A stretch of 64,000 nt of DNA from Daldinia sp. FL1419 (lineage: Eukaryota; Ascomycota; Sordariomycetes; Xylariales; Hypoxylaceae), in assembly GCA_025201765.1 (NCBI GenBank), contig MU623460.1, forward strand, positions 1 through 64,000. The letters run 5' to 3'. Of the stretch, positions 44,726 to 56,784 are shown piece after piece. The stretch's first letter is position 1; every line of letters begins with the position of its first letter. The position numbers and the translations under genes were made by a program. The notes under the pieces are model-generated. The model made no database searches. It saw only the letters and a program-made list of their open reading frames with translations, and was not told the DNA's origin.

Positions 44726-46865
44726 CTAATCCTTCCTTCCTAGGTGCTCGTCAAGAGATGATTCTGTTGGCGGCGGTTCAATTGATGTATAATACGGACG
44801 CCCAGGAGTATATCTAAACCCGTCAGCAACGAACCGTGAATCGTTTGACCCTTCATCATAGGCGGGAAGTTCTTCGTCAATGGATGCATAATCCGGGAAA
44901 GCCGAAGTTGGGCTAGGAGGGGGCGGGGTTTGATGTTGTTGCCTCTCGTGGGCATATTCGCGAGAACGACCCTCTTCTGCCGCAACTAAGTCGCCCACAA
45001 CGCTGGCAACTGCCCGGAATTGCGCTATTTCCTGTTCCATTGTCGTAGAAAGGGCATCCTCCTCTTCGCGTTCAGACCCATGCAATTGTCTCACGATGGC
45101 TTCTTTCTCCTTTTCCTCGTTCTCAGCCTCTTGACGCCTTGCACTCTCCCTTAGCCACCCAACCACCTCAGAATACCTAGTTCCGATAGCCGCACGCCTA
45201 TTAGCCCAGGCATTACGGCGACAGTGGCGCCGGGTCTCTCGAGATTGGCATCGGTCCGTGCAAGTGCTGCGTCGACTCCTGCGAGATACTGAGAAACAGC
45301 GTGTACAGATAGCGCTAATGAGCAGGGCAAGGAAAACGATCGCAACAATAATATGAATAATTGGTAAAGGACGAGGCGGGTCACGGTGTTCAAAGTGCTT
45401 GGCTGTATTAGCCAACAAATCATACAATCATATCATGATAATAATGCTTACGGGGTTGTGGTGTGAATGCGGGGGCATCCCTCCATGTGCTCTGGAACCT
45501 GGGGGTGGTGGTCGGCCATGGTGATCTGGTATTGTCATTATCATCGGTGGAGGTAATTTGGCATCATCATTAATAATACGAGACGGGGGTACGGGTTCGT
45601 CGTCGCCGAAATTCCTAATGGGTGGCTAAAAAGGTCAGTATCGCACATCATAACACGCCGTTTCCTCAAAGCTTACCATGCCATTTTCGGGTTCAGTAGT
45701 TAATGTAAAGCTCTCTTGAGCCATATCATCCTCCAAGATTCGATGGCTTGGTGGCGGGAGGACACGTGGTGGTTGTTCTTCGTAAAACTCATGAGGCGGA
45801 GGCGGTGGGTGGAAATTTGGGGGAGGTCCATGAGGAGGTTGATGATGAGGCGGGCGGGGAGGGTGAGGGTGAGGTCGCGGATGCGGATGCGGGAATGAGT
45901 GGTTCCTATGAGCGCACCCATCATGTGGAAACCAATCGTGTCGGTTGCCATGATGGAATCGCCAACCAAATTCATTCATTCGGTTACCAAAAAGCCCTGC
46001 TCCGTCAAGTCCATGGCCGTTGACTCTACTAGCCATATGTTTCACGCGCCTGTACATTGTTTTTACAATACACTTCAGGCTGTCACACCTCGAAAATGAA
46101 TCAAACTCGGGAATTTTAAAATCGTAGGTTTCGGAGATGTGCCGTACTTTAGAAGTGATCGCTTGTTCAAGCGCCGCAAGTTGTCGCATCATCGACTTCA
46201 ACTCGGCCAACTCGTCATCCAAAGTTGTAGAAGACCCCTCGCTCAGGGTGCCTCCCGTAGTCGTGGCCGAGATAGCAGCCTCGGTAATAGACACCGTGCC
46301 GTTGATGAAGGAAATTGAAGGCGGCGCCATTTGTTGGAACTGAACGGCAAACCTCACATCATGGACTTCCACCTCGTCTAATGAGGTGACTTCAAAAGTC
46401 ATTAGCTGGCCTTGGAACTCGTCTTCAAGGTGAACGCAGCTGAAAGACCAGTTGGCGAGAATAGTATTTCCATTCTCGGTTATAATTGACCCAGATCCAA
46501 CACCACTTTCATCTTGCGCGAGAGATTGGCCGTCGAGGGTCACATTTCCGTAGCCACACGGAGACGTTGACTCGAGGATGTCAAGGCGTAGAGTCTGAGC
46601 AAGACGAGTTAGTCGGACGGAATCTCACGGTACCTTTAGAGATCACTTACAGGTCCGTAATGATTAAACCCGTCCGAAGTAGAGTTGATGTCAAGGCTAA
46701 CTAAAGCATGTGGTACCTTGACTTGAAATTACAGTTACGCGTCAGAAAGATAACATAGGTAGATTTCGAAATATTTGATAAACTCTCACCCTCTTGTCCG
46801 GTTGGAAGAGCAGCCGCAAGCAGCGGTGCCAATAGCCACTGGGCCTTCAAGTAGTCACGCATCAT
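44726..46865 (-). CDS. Single-pass type I membrane protein with His/Pro-rich ectodomain tract
   Basis: 629 aa; exons (minus): 46865-46790, 46700-46651, 46594-45677, 45625-45452, 45397-44726. Not a named family. N-terminal signal peptide (YLKAQWLLAPLLAAALPTG), an ectodomain with a Cys pair (SPCGYGNVTLDG ... SFSCVHLEDEF) and NGT/NWS glycosylation sites, then a helical stretch and a striking His/Pro tract near 270-310 (PHPHPRPHPHPPRPPHH). A single helix PIIHIIVAIVFLALLISAIC near 410 is followed by an Arg/Cys-rich juxtamembrane segment (CFSVSRRSRRSTCTDRCQSR) and an acidic, Pro-rich cytosolic tail with PPPPSP. The final acceptor (AAG at 45398-45400) was chosen because only it keeps the membrane helix in phase. 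Could be a cell-wall-facing sensor or metal-binding surface protein. Confidence 0.8.
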
Positions 46866-48079
46866 GCGATTAGGCACCCAGGAATTGTAGATGAAGATAA
46901 ATAGATCAAAGTCGCCTTTACATGGCAAGAATAAAAACCCACCCACCTTCAACAACTAGGTTAGGAGGGTAGTCTTAGAGTGGAAAGGGAAAGTTAAATG
47001 GTTGCCTACACGAGCGGCTGTGAGAAATATGTAAGACACCTGAATCCTCCGTAGGGAGCCGCGCGGACACTCACTTTAGGAAATCCACCCCGAGCGGCGC
47101 TAGAACATCAAGCAATTTTCAAGTGATAAAACGAAGCGGGCCGCCGAATCTATTAACCAGATGAAATAATATAAGAAATCGATATAACCCACTCTGCAAT
47201 CGCTTCAACTACCAAGAATCCGCCGATGGAATAATAGAAGCTTTAGTGTCGCATTTCAAGAGGCTGTGTAAGCCTAACTACGACTCAGTAGGGGTTGTTC
47301 AACCGCGTCCACCAATAAGATGTAACTAGCTGACGAGTCCTTCTAACCCAGCTTGCAAGCTTGCATTGGACTGGGGTCAACGACGACCAAAATCGAAAGA
47401 TGTATTCGTACGCATACAAACAAAATTATGTGCATATATCCCATTAAAAGGAGAATATATATATAAAAGCCGATGCCGCATACGTAAGTCGGACGCTGGT
47501 CGATAAATGTAGGCGCCTTCCAGGACAGAAATTTCAGAGGCCTCCAGAATGAGAAATCCCAAGGATTGATATAAGAAACAGTTTCAACCATGATCAAAGT
47601 CAATTGACGATTAGGAATTAGACATTATTGGACTCAATGATTATATATAATTTTTTCTATATGGCACACAAATCCAGATGTAGTAGATTGATGTTTGACG
47701 TTCGAATTGGATTAGTGATGAAATGAAATAATTCAACGTTAAGATGTAAAAGATGATGGATGTTAGTAGTAAGAAGACCTTCTTCAGCTGAACGTGTGGC
47801 TGGTCAAAAGATAGTTAACTGTTAACTAGTAATTAAGTACCCAGGTACATCCTTAAGGCTGAACTTAGACGGTGGCACGTGTGGCTAACGAGATTCCAAC
47901 CAGACGTTTGAACCCCACCAAATTCAAGCTTTCCAGCTTCAGCTCTCTTTATCACTTGTACACCATCAAACGAGGACTCCTAGTCGCGCGCAATTCCCCC
48001 CAATCCCGAGTAAGGCGCCAACTCACGCTTCGCCTTAACTGTCAAACAATACCAACCCTCGGAGAAGGATTCATTCATT
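46866..48079. other. 1.2-kb divergent intergenic region
   Basis: Separates the membrane-protein gene (minus) and LSm4 (plus). The last ~200 bp would be the LSm4 leader. No supported coding frame; AT-rich with TATATATATAAAAG near 47456. Confidence 0.4.
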
Positions 48080-48662
48080 ATGGTAAGTATTTCTATTTTA
48101 TTCGCCATCCTCTCCTATGACCAATCTACTTAGACACTAATACGAATACATCCTAGTTGCCCCTCGGTCTCTTGAACGCGGCCCAAGGTCATCCTATGCT
48201 CGTCGAGCTCAAGAACGGAGAAACGCTAAACGGTCATTTAATACAATGCGACACGTGGATGAACCTAACGCTGAAAGAGGTTATCCAGACGAGCCCGGTA
48301 TTGCATCACGTCCATCCTCTCCAGCTGTCGACATAGCTAATATTATAAAAATAGGAAGGAGATAAGTTTGTTCGCCTACCCGAGGTATACATCAAAGGAA
48401 ACAATGTAAGGCCTGTATCATAACCGAGAGTGCGACTCCAGAAGTTGGACCTAATAGGATATAATAGATCAAATACCTCCGAGTGCCAGACGAGATCATC
48501 GACCTCGCGAAGGAACAACACCACGGACAACAAGGTGGATTCAGGGGCGGTCGCGGTGGACACGGCCAGCAGAGAGGAGATCACGGCGGGCGAGGCGGTG
48601 ACAGAGGCGGCCGCGGTGGACGAGGTCAAGGGAGGGGTAGGGGCCGAGGCCGAGGAGCGTGA
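48080..48662 (+). CDS. LSM4: U6 snRNA-associated Sm-like protein LSm4
   Basis: 129 aa; exons 48080-48082, 48157-48297, 48355-48405, 48468-48662. The first coding exon is the ATG alone; the 74-nt intron starts immediately after it. Sm fold: Sm1 (GHPMLVELKNGETLNGHL, QCDTWMNLTL) and Sm2 (YIKGNNIKYLRVPD), with a C-terminal RGG/GR-rich tail of about 40 residues (GGFRGGRGGHG). LSm4 is a subunit of the LSm2-8 ring on U6 snRNA in the nucleus and LSm1-7 in cytoplasmic mRNA decay; the RGG tail binds RNA and supports P-body assembly. Sequence is near-canonical, so identification is secure. Confidence 0.95.
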
Positions 48663-49551
48663 AGATAAATCGGTTAGCATGATGCCAGCGTGGAAGATAT
48701 GCAGGTGACAAAACCACTATCAAGGCCCTCGATCAGCAGCAGTACGAGGACGTAAATCACGCCTCGGAGAAGCCAGCAGAGCTGGGCCACAGTGCTAGGA
48801 TACCTCAGATCAGATGAAGATACCCAGCGCGCCGCAATGGTGTTGGCGCAAACTGTGTTTTATTAAACTGCTGTAAAGTCCGAACACAGATTGTAAGGAT
48901 GTGGGGGAGGAGCCATAGGGACAATTCAAGTATGCTCCGAAATGGATCCTACCTAATTACCTAGGGTTTCCATGATTTCGAATTTCACTCAGTTTTTGAT
49001 ATCATAAAAGTACCGATCAAGGGATGTCGGGTATATCTCGAGCAGTTTAACATGTAGTTATGGAATGTATTTACTAGCTAATAAGTACCTAGGTACCTAA
49101 CATTAGGTATACCTTTGACAACCAAGCATTCCATATTTTAGTCTATACTAAATCTATAAGCATTCCAATTGCAGAGCTTATATAGGTAGGTTTATACACA
49201 TGCCTATATTGTGCAGGAGGTAGGTACATCCATGTACGGATGGAACCTACATGTAGGTCATGTAGGTCATTGTAGGTAGTAACTAGTAGGTAAGTTACCT
49301 AACTTCCATATAGGTATAACTACCTAGTTAAATACAGAGATGTACTTGTAAGCGCTGCCAGCTGCCAACCGCCGCTAAGATAAAAATACCACAAAGTCTT
49401 ATCTTATCAAAATCTTCATTTGCGCTCTTAATCTCAACCAAAAGAACTGGCGCCGGCTAACTTGTATACCCGATTACCCAATTACTTGTACCTCATGTTA
49501 GGTAATTAAGGATGTTTTCGGCGTCGACTAACTTCTATTTCTAGTCACGCA
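48663..49551. other. Intergenic region rich in TAGGTA-type repeats
   Basis: 889 bp without a gene. It holds the densest patch of the dispersed motif, including TACCTAGGTA at 49086-49095 and tandem CATGTAGGT units around 49245-49275. The right end is the PPR gene promoter. Confidence 0.5.
49180..49330. repeat. Cluster of TAGGTA/TGTAGGTCA direct repeats
   Basis: Repeated TAGGTAGGT, TGTAGGTCATGTAGGTCA and GTAGGTAAGT units within 150 bp, some in inverted orientation (TTACCTAAC). They are short and imperfect, and match the motif scattered over the intergenic DNA of this window. Confidence 0.6.
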
Positions 49552-51510
49552 ATGCCGGGGGAGCGCATCGTCCTCGATGGGCTTTGGCGATGCCTATGTC
49601 CTTCCGCCGACATAGCTACACTTTCCAAATTACTTCGCCCTCGCACCTGTTCCAGACAGCAGCCGATTATATCCCCCGGTAGCAATGCTTCCATTTCTGG
49701 TAGACTGGGTCGACGAGGGTACCAGCGCTACGCCGTTGCTCCCCGTAATAATCAGCCGCACGACGAATATTCCCCTGGTGAAGAAAGCCGGATAGAGTAC
49801 CTCAAGCGGGTCGCGAAACGAAGCCCATGGGTTCCCGGTGCGCTCTTCGGGGACGCCGAAACTTTAGCTACACAGCTCGAGTCGATTCCGACCAATACCA
49901 TTTACGCCGCTATCAAAGAGCTCACGAGGGCTGAAGATACTTATTGGTCAACCGTGAGATTAGTCGAGTATCTCGTAAGGGAAAGAAAAGAGAAACCAAA
50001 CGTCGTGCTCTACGAGAGCCTCATAAGGGCCAATATCGATAAAAATCATGGATCCGCAGAGATCGCCGGTAGATTACTCAAGGAAATGGAGAGGTTGGGG
50101 ATTCCAACGACACCACAGATTTATCAAGCTCTCCTAGAAGTAAGATACTAGCTCCTCCAATAAATCGGTACGGGTTAACCTAACATCACAACTTAGGTTA
50201 CAGCGGTACATCCTGATTATGTCCTTCGAAATACAGTGCTCTTCGAAATGAAGAATCGTTGGTATTCACCAACAGCGGATGATTTAGTAAATGTCACCAT
50301 CGGGCTTTTAAGAGATAACCAGTACGAGCTTGCGCTTGAGAAGTTGGAGGAATTGCACAAGGATCCTCTTAACATCCCGCTTTGGCTCTACGACGTGTTT
50401 CTTTATACCTTCGGAGATTTGGGTTTCCACGAAGAGACGCTCTCGATTCTCAAGCACCGAATGAAGATCGCAAACATGATCAGAGAGCCATTGTCGTTGA
50501 ATTCATGGCAGTTCCTTCTTGACGTGTTTAGTAGGGATGCTTTTTACGCAGGGATCAAATACGTATGGGATCGCTCAGTCCCCCCCGGGCATATAAATCC
50601 CTCTGATGGCGTTATTTTGAATGTCATAAATACAGCTTCTAATCATGCAGACGCAAGCTTAGCAATAAGTGCAATTCAGATGCTTTCAAATCGCGGTAAG
50701 AAACTTGAGTTACACCATTACGAGGCTCTCATAGACATCCATGCTCGGCAGAAGGAGCTTCTAAAAGCGTTCACGACCTTATGTATTATGTCCAAAGCAG
50801 ACCTACGCCCTAGTCTTGCTAGCACACGGTCCATTTATCGAGCGCTACGCGATTCGTCCGCGGAAACAGATAATGCATTGGCAATATTAAACGACCTAAG
50901 ACTACAACATAATATCCCCACAGCGGCTTTCAACGTTGTCTTGGAAGCTACAGAAATTCATCGTGGGTTCAAAGCAGCTTTAGATCTTTATAGGGGCGTA
51001 CGCCAGATCTGTGCGGACGGCCCAGATCTTGAAACTTATCATATACTTTTCAGCCATTGCACAATGAGGAAGTCGATGAACTTTTTGTTCGCAGAGATGC
51101 AGACTTTCTTCATCGAACCTACCCAGGCCACGTACGACCATCTCATCCGGATTTCTAGCATGCAGGATAACTATGAGCAAGCGTTTATATTCTTAGAGAA
51201 GATGAAATCTTGCAAGACAGGGGGACAACCTAATAACTGGTGGATAAGTAGGGATTCTGCTCTAGCACTCATTAGGAGGTGCATCCAAGCCGAGGACATC
51301 AGAGCACAGGAACTTATTGAGGAATGCCACAAAAGGGGGATGTGCTTCGACGCGGAAGTCCAGCAATTACTTGAGGCAGTACAAAAACAGAAGGAATTAG
51401 CCGAGGCATTTGTGAGAGCTCCCGTGATGCAACTGTCGTCCCCAGCCTTAGTTACTACGCCATCCGCAGGGGAAGTTCAGGGCACAAGGCTTAGGGCTCT
51501 ATCAGGTTAA
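49552..51510 (+). CDS. Mitochondrial pentatricopeptide (PPR) repeat protein
   Basis: 633 aa; exons 49552-50139 and 50197-51510. N-terminal ~70 residues are Arg/Ser-rich with few acids, fitting a mitochondrial presequence. The rest is helical repeats of about 35 residues with PPR-like text: VVLYESLIRANIDKNHG, TTPQIYQALLEV, LHHYEALIDIHARQKELLKAF, TAAFNVVLEATEIHRGFKAAL, LETYHILFSHC, QATYDHLIRISSMQDNYEQAF. PPR proteins bind organellar RNA and steer its stability, processing or translation; target unknown. Fungal members of this length are common. Confidence 0.85.
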
Positions 51511-54500
51511 ACATAGACCAATCCATCCAGAATAAAATAACTACGAACTCAGTCACCTTACTTATACGCCTTTACCTCTAGTGTGCTACAACTCGCTTCA
51601 TAGTATAGGCATTTCGAATTTGAGCACCTACGGTCCCAGAAGTTGACTGGGATAAATACACATACAACAGTGATATACTATCATATCTAACAAACAAATA
51701 TCTCTAACTTTAATAACTTCCATCATGATACTCTTCATTCTCGAACCTCGAAACTACTATAAGTGTTATTAAATGTACTATAAAAATCACTATCGTAATA
51801 ACCTTGAAGATAAATATAAATCCAGAAAAAGGCCATCCCAGTTTTGACCTTGGATTACAGCATCATCACCTGGCGAATCCGAAAGTGATGATGCACCATC
51901 TTACTAAAACTCACATTGATTAAACATACCTAGGTAGATATTAACATAACATACTGTCTACGGTATCTAAAAACGAGACATGGGGTTTTGCAGTGAAGTC
52001 GAGGCTGTAAATATGTATTAATATAAATATAACTATATCTTTAGTGTCAAAGGCAGTTCCTAGAGTTATCTGAGCAATTCTAATGAACTAGGTTAGCAAA
52101 GACATTAATTAATTCATATATTGGTATAGTCCCCATAAGCCCCTTCTTCATTTGGCCAAGAGTCTACTGGCACCACTGGTCCTTCTTTCCATTGGAACTG
52201 TCGACTACATAAAATACTAACCTAATACCTCTTCAGATTCACGTTCTATTTTAAATTTCTACGGGTTTGTCCCCTCTTACAAGTCATTCATCTAGGCTAC
52301 CTTATATCACGTTTATAAAGTAAACCTCTTAATGACTACTAATGAAGTATTACCTATATCTCACTACCATAGTAAGCATCTACTCATATACAGAGTTGGA
52401 AAAAAAAAAAAACAAAAAAAAAACAAACAAACAAGTATTATAGACGTCGCTTCTACATATTTTAGCTCATGAACTACCGTAACTAGTGATAAAGAATAGG
52501 GGTGATGCGCATCAATTAATACATGTGTGTAGAGGTTCGAGAGCTCGTGAAACATTGAAATTTCGATGGGTCTATCGATTTGATGCACTGCAACCTTAAT
52601 ATTGGCTTGTAGGGGTCGGAAGACGGAGAGAACCTTGGAACATTCCCGAATAGTAAATAGTAAACATGTACTCGAGTACTTGCATTGCATAAGAAGAGCT
52701 ATGCAGGTTAAAAGGATTCCCCACAAACAACATGCCATCCCGCACCAAATTGGTCATCTTTTGATTGAGGCTAGTCACCAACCAGTTGGCTCTCTGGCTC
52801 TCTAGCGAACCTACGCTAGACGTAGCTCCCTGCTTGTTTTCTTCCTGCGAACACGAATAGAATCGTCCAGTATCTAACGTACGCGCATACGACTAACCAA
52901 GCACCACATGCAGGCTAGCTATATGTCTTGTAGGTAAGATACCTACTTAAGCACGTATAGCAAACTGCAATACGAGTTTCCACAGAGGTATCATGTTCAA
53001 TTTACATCATGATGCTAACAAAATATTCACGATTAGGAAAAATTTTACTATCTATCTCAATAGACGCTTTTGTACCCTTGCATGAAAGCCCTCGATTTAG
53101 TTATCTCCTTGCCTGTGCGGGACTTGTACCTCATATAGGTAATATAAAATTTGAGTGGACCGGCTGTGTGTAATGATGTACCTGGGTACATGGACATGTA
53201 CTTATTCACGTAATTTCCAAATTAATGATGGGTTTACCTAACTTAAGTATGTACCTCGCTACCTATTATATGTGTGTATCCAGGTAGGTACCCGACATAG
53301 AAATATACAGGTATCGCCTGCATACATGTACCTTCTAGATAGGGGATACATACTTAATCTGTAATCTGATAGAGGTGTGCTGAGGACCCGATGTTCTGGT
53401 TTTGGGTGCGTGTAGGAAATGTGTAGCAAAGAAAACGCTAAATTTTAGAAAGTAACAGAAAAAAAACATGCCGATAAACATAAAGATATGATGAGGTGGC
53501 AGAAAGCTTGCAGGACGGGCATGCAATGAAGAGAATACATCCAAGCTCTTACCTTTTGCTGGTTGATTAAATCCTCCGCCCAGTTGAAGTTTCAGGCCAA
53601 TCAAACGAGCTCAAACTTAGTGGCGACCCTTGTCGTTAAGTCCCTGTAACTAGCGTAAAAGGTCCCTAGGCCACACGTTGATACCCACGACCTAATGGTT
53701 TTGGAGTGCATCAAGTATCCTTGCCACAGACGGCTTTAACGCATTAACAGTAGCTAGCAGAACTGCTAACCATAATCTGATAGTGTAGTGGAAGGGGCCT
53801 ACCCAAGGTAATAAAGGAGTACTCAGGTACAGTAACAGGTAAGGTACAGGGGTGATTTAGTACCTAGTACCAGTAACACGACCCCAAGCCCCTTTTAAAG
53901 CAAAAAATAAAAAAAAAGCCAGGGCGACCAAGGCCAGGGACCCAAATTTGATTTTTTGAACGAGGAGAGGACCTAGAAACAGGAGGTCGGGTTGCACACC
54001 ACCTTCAACTTCATTTTCCCACGTAAATTCTTCTTCCGTTTAGTCTTCAACCTCCTAATTTGGTAGACTGGCACTTCTTCTGCCATCCCAACCATCCCAT
54101 TCATCCAATTCATCATTTTTTCTTACTGCAACTCCGACATTCTCTATAATCTAGCGAGATAACTGGTACGCGCAGAGTCCGTCCCTCGACCCCCCCGTTT
54201 TTTAACTTTCTTCCACTCGCTTCATTTACAATATTGTTTGAACGCTCTGCGACCTTCTGTAATTGACACGCGACTCTAAGTCATCTCCTGGGTATGTGAA
54301 TATCGCAATCTGTTTCCCTTATTCTATACACACGGACATATACTATTAGACTTGTTCCATCGAGCTTCCCATAGTCCATGATTTTCGCAACCTTTCGCAG
54401 CAGTCGGAACCCAAGCTGCGTCGCGTCAACTTTCCCTTTTCTTCCCTTTAAACCCAACTTCATCTTGCCTCGACAGCAGCGATATAAACCCGGATGGTTC

Positions 54501-54590
54501 GAGACTAACTATTGTTTTCTTGTAGACTCAAACCTCGCACTTTCTCCGCATCGTATCTTTTAAGTCCTGACATTTCTTGACGTATTCACT
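51511..54590. other. 3.1-kb gene-free interval
   Basis: No exon structure with homology. Contains TACCTAGGTA at 51927-51936, an A-rich low-complexity tract at 52400-52435, many GGTACC/TACCT motifs at 53150-53340 and 53810-53880, and a pyrimidine-rich leader (about 54000-54590) ahead of the septin start, typical of strong fungal promoters. A non-coding transcript is possible. Confidence 0.45.
52400..52435. repeat. A-rich simple repeat
   Basis: Run of A interrupted by single C residues, turning into ACAA units. Simple low-complexity DNA. Confidence 0.8.
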
Positions 54591-56784
54591 ATGGGTAAGC
54601 GCTTTCCCATTCGTACTGATGCAGTCGCTTGTTTCGAAGAGGAGAGCAATATTGCAAGAGTCGCCGGCATGATGGAAGCAGCACTTGTTCAATCCGAACC
54701 TTATTTCTTCTTGCTTGGCCTGATGGATTCCCCTCCGGATCCAAGATTTGCATCCTATGAACATCAACAAACCGTCCCGTCTACACAACCTACACCTCGT
54801 CCTTGTTTTTTTTGGTTGATCTATCACTTCTTGGGCCTTGACCTTTTTGGTTCTTTGGAATATTCGACCATCGTTAGGAGCAATTGTCCCATCCATTCAG
54901 AAAACCAGAAAAAAAAAAGAAAAAAAAGAAAGAAAATCCAAGAAAATCCCCAGCTATTTGCACAATGCCAGCTTTTCTCAGCCCTCACAACAAGGCACGA
55001 GCTCGTAGTGTTCAACTAGATGGCACTCACATTATGGAGAATCTCTGTTTGCCTCAGAGAGAGTCGGCTTCATCCCCAACTCCTGCCATAAGGTCGAGCA
55101 CTCGGCTAGACCAGGAGAATCGGCCCCCCTCCGTTCGACATTACCGTAGCATGCTGGTCGTGGACGCCCCATCTCTTGGCCCTCTCAAGCCGATGTCTTA
55201 CGAAGAACTTTATTTCCACCAACCGTTTGCCGGTATAACTCTTCGGGCGGCTGTGCAATTTGCTCTCCTTTGTATGTGCTAAAATTGTTAGAATTCCTTA
55301 CTAACTCTGATATAATAGCTGCAAACGGTACGATAGCCTCGCCTGCGCCGACCGAGGGCAAGCTACCCTCGCCTCAACCTTCGTCTCCTATGAGTTCTGA
55401 CTTCAAATCGACAGCCTCAGCTGTTGCCCCGACTTCGGGCCCAATTATCAATGACAACAAGAATATCGTTCGAAGGAAGCTGACCGGCTACGTCGGTTTT
55501 GCCAACTTACCTAATCAATGGCATCGTAAGAGCGTCCGAAAGGGCTTCAATTTCAATGTCATGGTTGTCGGTAAGTACTTTGTCTATTTTCCCTTGACCG
55601 ATTGATGACTGAATATTGTCATTTTAGGTGAATCTGGTTTGGGTAAATCCACTCTCGTCAACACTTTGTTCAACACATCTTTGTACCCCCCTAAGGACCG
55701 AAAGGGACCTAGCCTTGACATAATACCCAAGACTGTCTCTATTCAATCCATCAGCGCGGATATTGAGGAGGCTGGCGTTCGTCTACGCCTGACTGTTGTC
55801 GATACCCCTGGATTTGGAGATTTCGTCAACAATGATGAGTCGTGGAGACCCATTGTTGACAACATCGAGCAACGCTATGACGCTTATCTAGATGCCGAGA
55901 ACAAGGTCAACCGCATGAATATCGTGGACAACCGTATCCATGCATGTGTTTTCTTCATCCAGCCTACGGGTCATTCTTTGAAGCCTCTAGATATTGAAGT
56001 TATGCGTCGACTACATACCAAGGTTAACCTGATCCCCGTCATTGCCAAATCTGATACTCTTACCGATGACGAGATTGCTGGCTTCAAATCCAGGGTACGT
56101 TTCCTCCCTTATATCCTTCGTGTTGTATCGCTAACATTGCTTTAGATTCTTGCCGACATCAAGCATCACGGAATTCAGATCTTCGAGGGTCCCCGATATG
56201 AGTTGGATGACGAAGAGACAATCGCGGAGAACAATGAGATTATGTCGAAGGTTCCTTTCGCCGTTGTGGGTGCCAATAATGAAGTCACCAATGCCGACGG
56301 ACGCAAGGTTCGCGGCCGTCGTTACCCGTGGGGTGTCATTGAAGTCGACAATGAGGAACATTGCGATTTCGTCAAACTGCGCCAAATGCTCATCCGAACC
56401 CACATGGAAGAGCTCAAGGAGCACACGAACAACGTTCTGTACGAAAACTACCGAACAGACAAGCTCACCGCGATGGGTGTTGCTCAAGACCCGAGTGTCT
56501 TCAAGGAGGTCAACCCAGCTGTCAAGCAAGAAGAAGAGCGTGCTCTACACGAGCAGAAGCTTGCCAAGATGGAAGCCGAAATGAAGATGGTGTTCCAGCA
56601 GAAGGTAGCTGAAAAGGAGAGTAAATTGAAGCAGAGTGAAGAAGAGTTGTACGCTCGTCATAGAGAAATGAAGGAGCAACTAGAACGGCAACGACTAGAA
56701 CTGGAAGAGAAGAAGGCGAGAATCGAATCTGGAAGACCTATAGAAAAGGAGGGCAAGCGAAAGGGTTTCTCCCTGCGGAACTAA
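54591..56784 (+). CDS. aspB: Septin, AspB/Cdc3 group
   Basis: Filament-forming GTPase of septa and hyphal cortex. Preferred model: exons 54591-54594 (ATGG), 55319-55570, 55628-56094, 56146-56784, giving 453 aa that begins MAANGTIASPAPTEGK. The first intron is 724 nt, ends with TACTAAC branch point plus TAG, and is by far the longest in the window. Alternative start: ATG at 54965 with exon 54965-55271 also joins in frame (554 aa). G1 GESGLGKS near 86, G3 DTPGFGD near 143, G4 AKSD near 225; polybasic RRKLTGYVGFANLPNQWHRK just before G1; C-terminal coiled coil from ~365 (EEERALHEQKLAKMEAEMK) to ~440. Sequence matches the Cdc3 septin class closely; length with the short start matches fungal AspB better. 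Confidence 0.93.
54896..54950. repeat. A-rich tract inside the septin first intron
   Basis: Adenine-rich simple sequence with scattered G, within the 724-nt intron and only ~15 bp before the alternative ATG at 54965. Confidence 0.75.

Noticed and set aside
45151..45423. Alternative frame reached by the CAG acceptor at 45403-45405
   Set aside because: Gives a short tail without the membrane helix; the AAG acceptor 5 nt further keeps the long frame with a convincing transmembrane segment.
54591..55019. 142-codon frame starting at the septin ATG and reading through
   Set aside because: It is intron sequence; composition is poor (poly-Lys from A-rich DNA) and ATGG followed by GTAAGC fits an exon-intron border.
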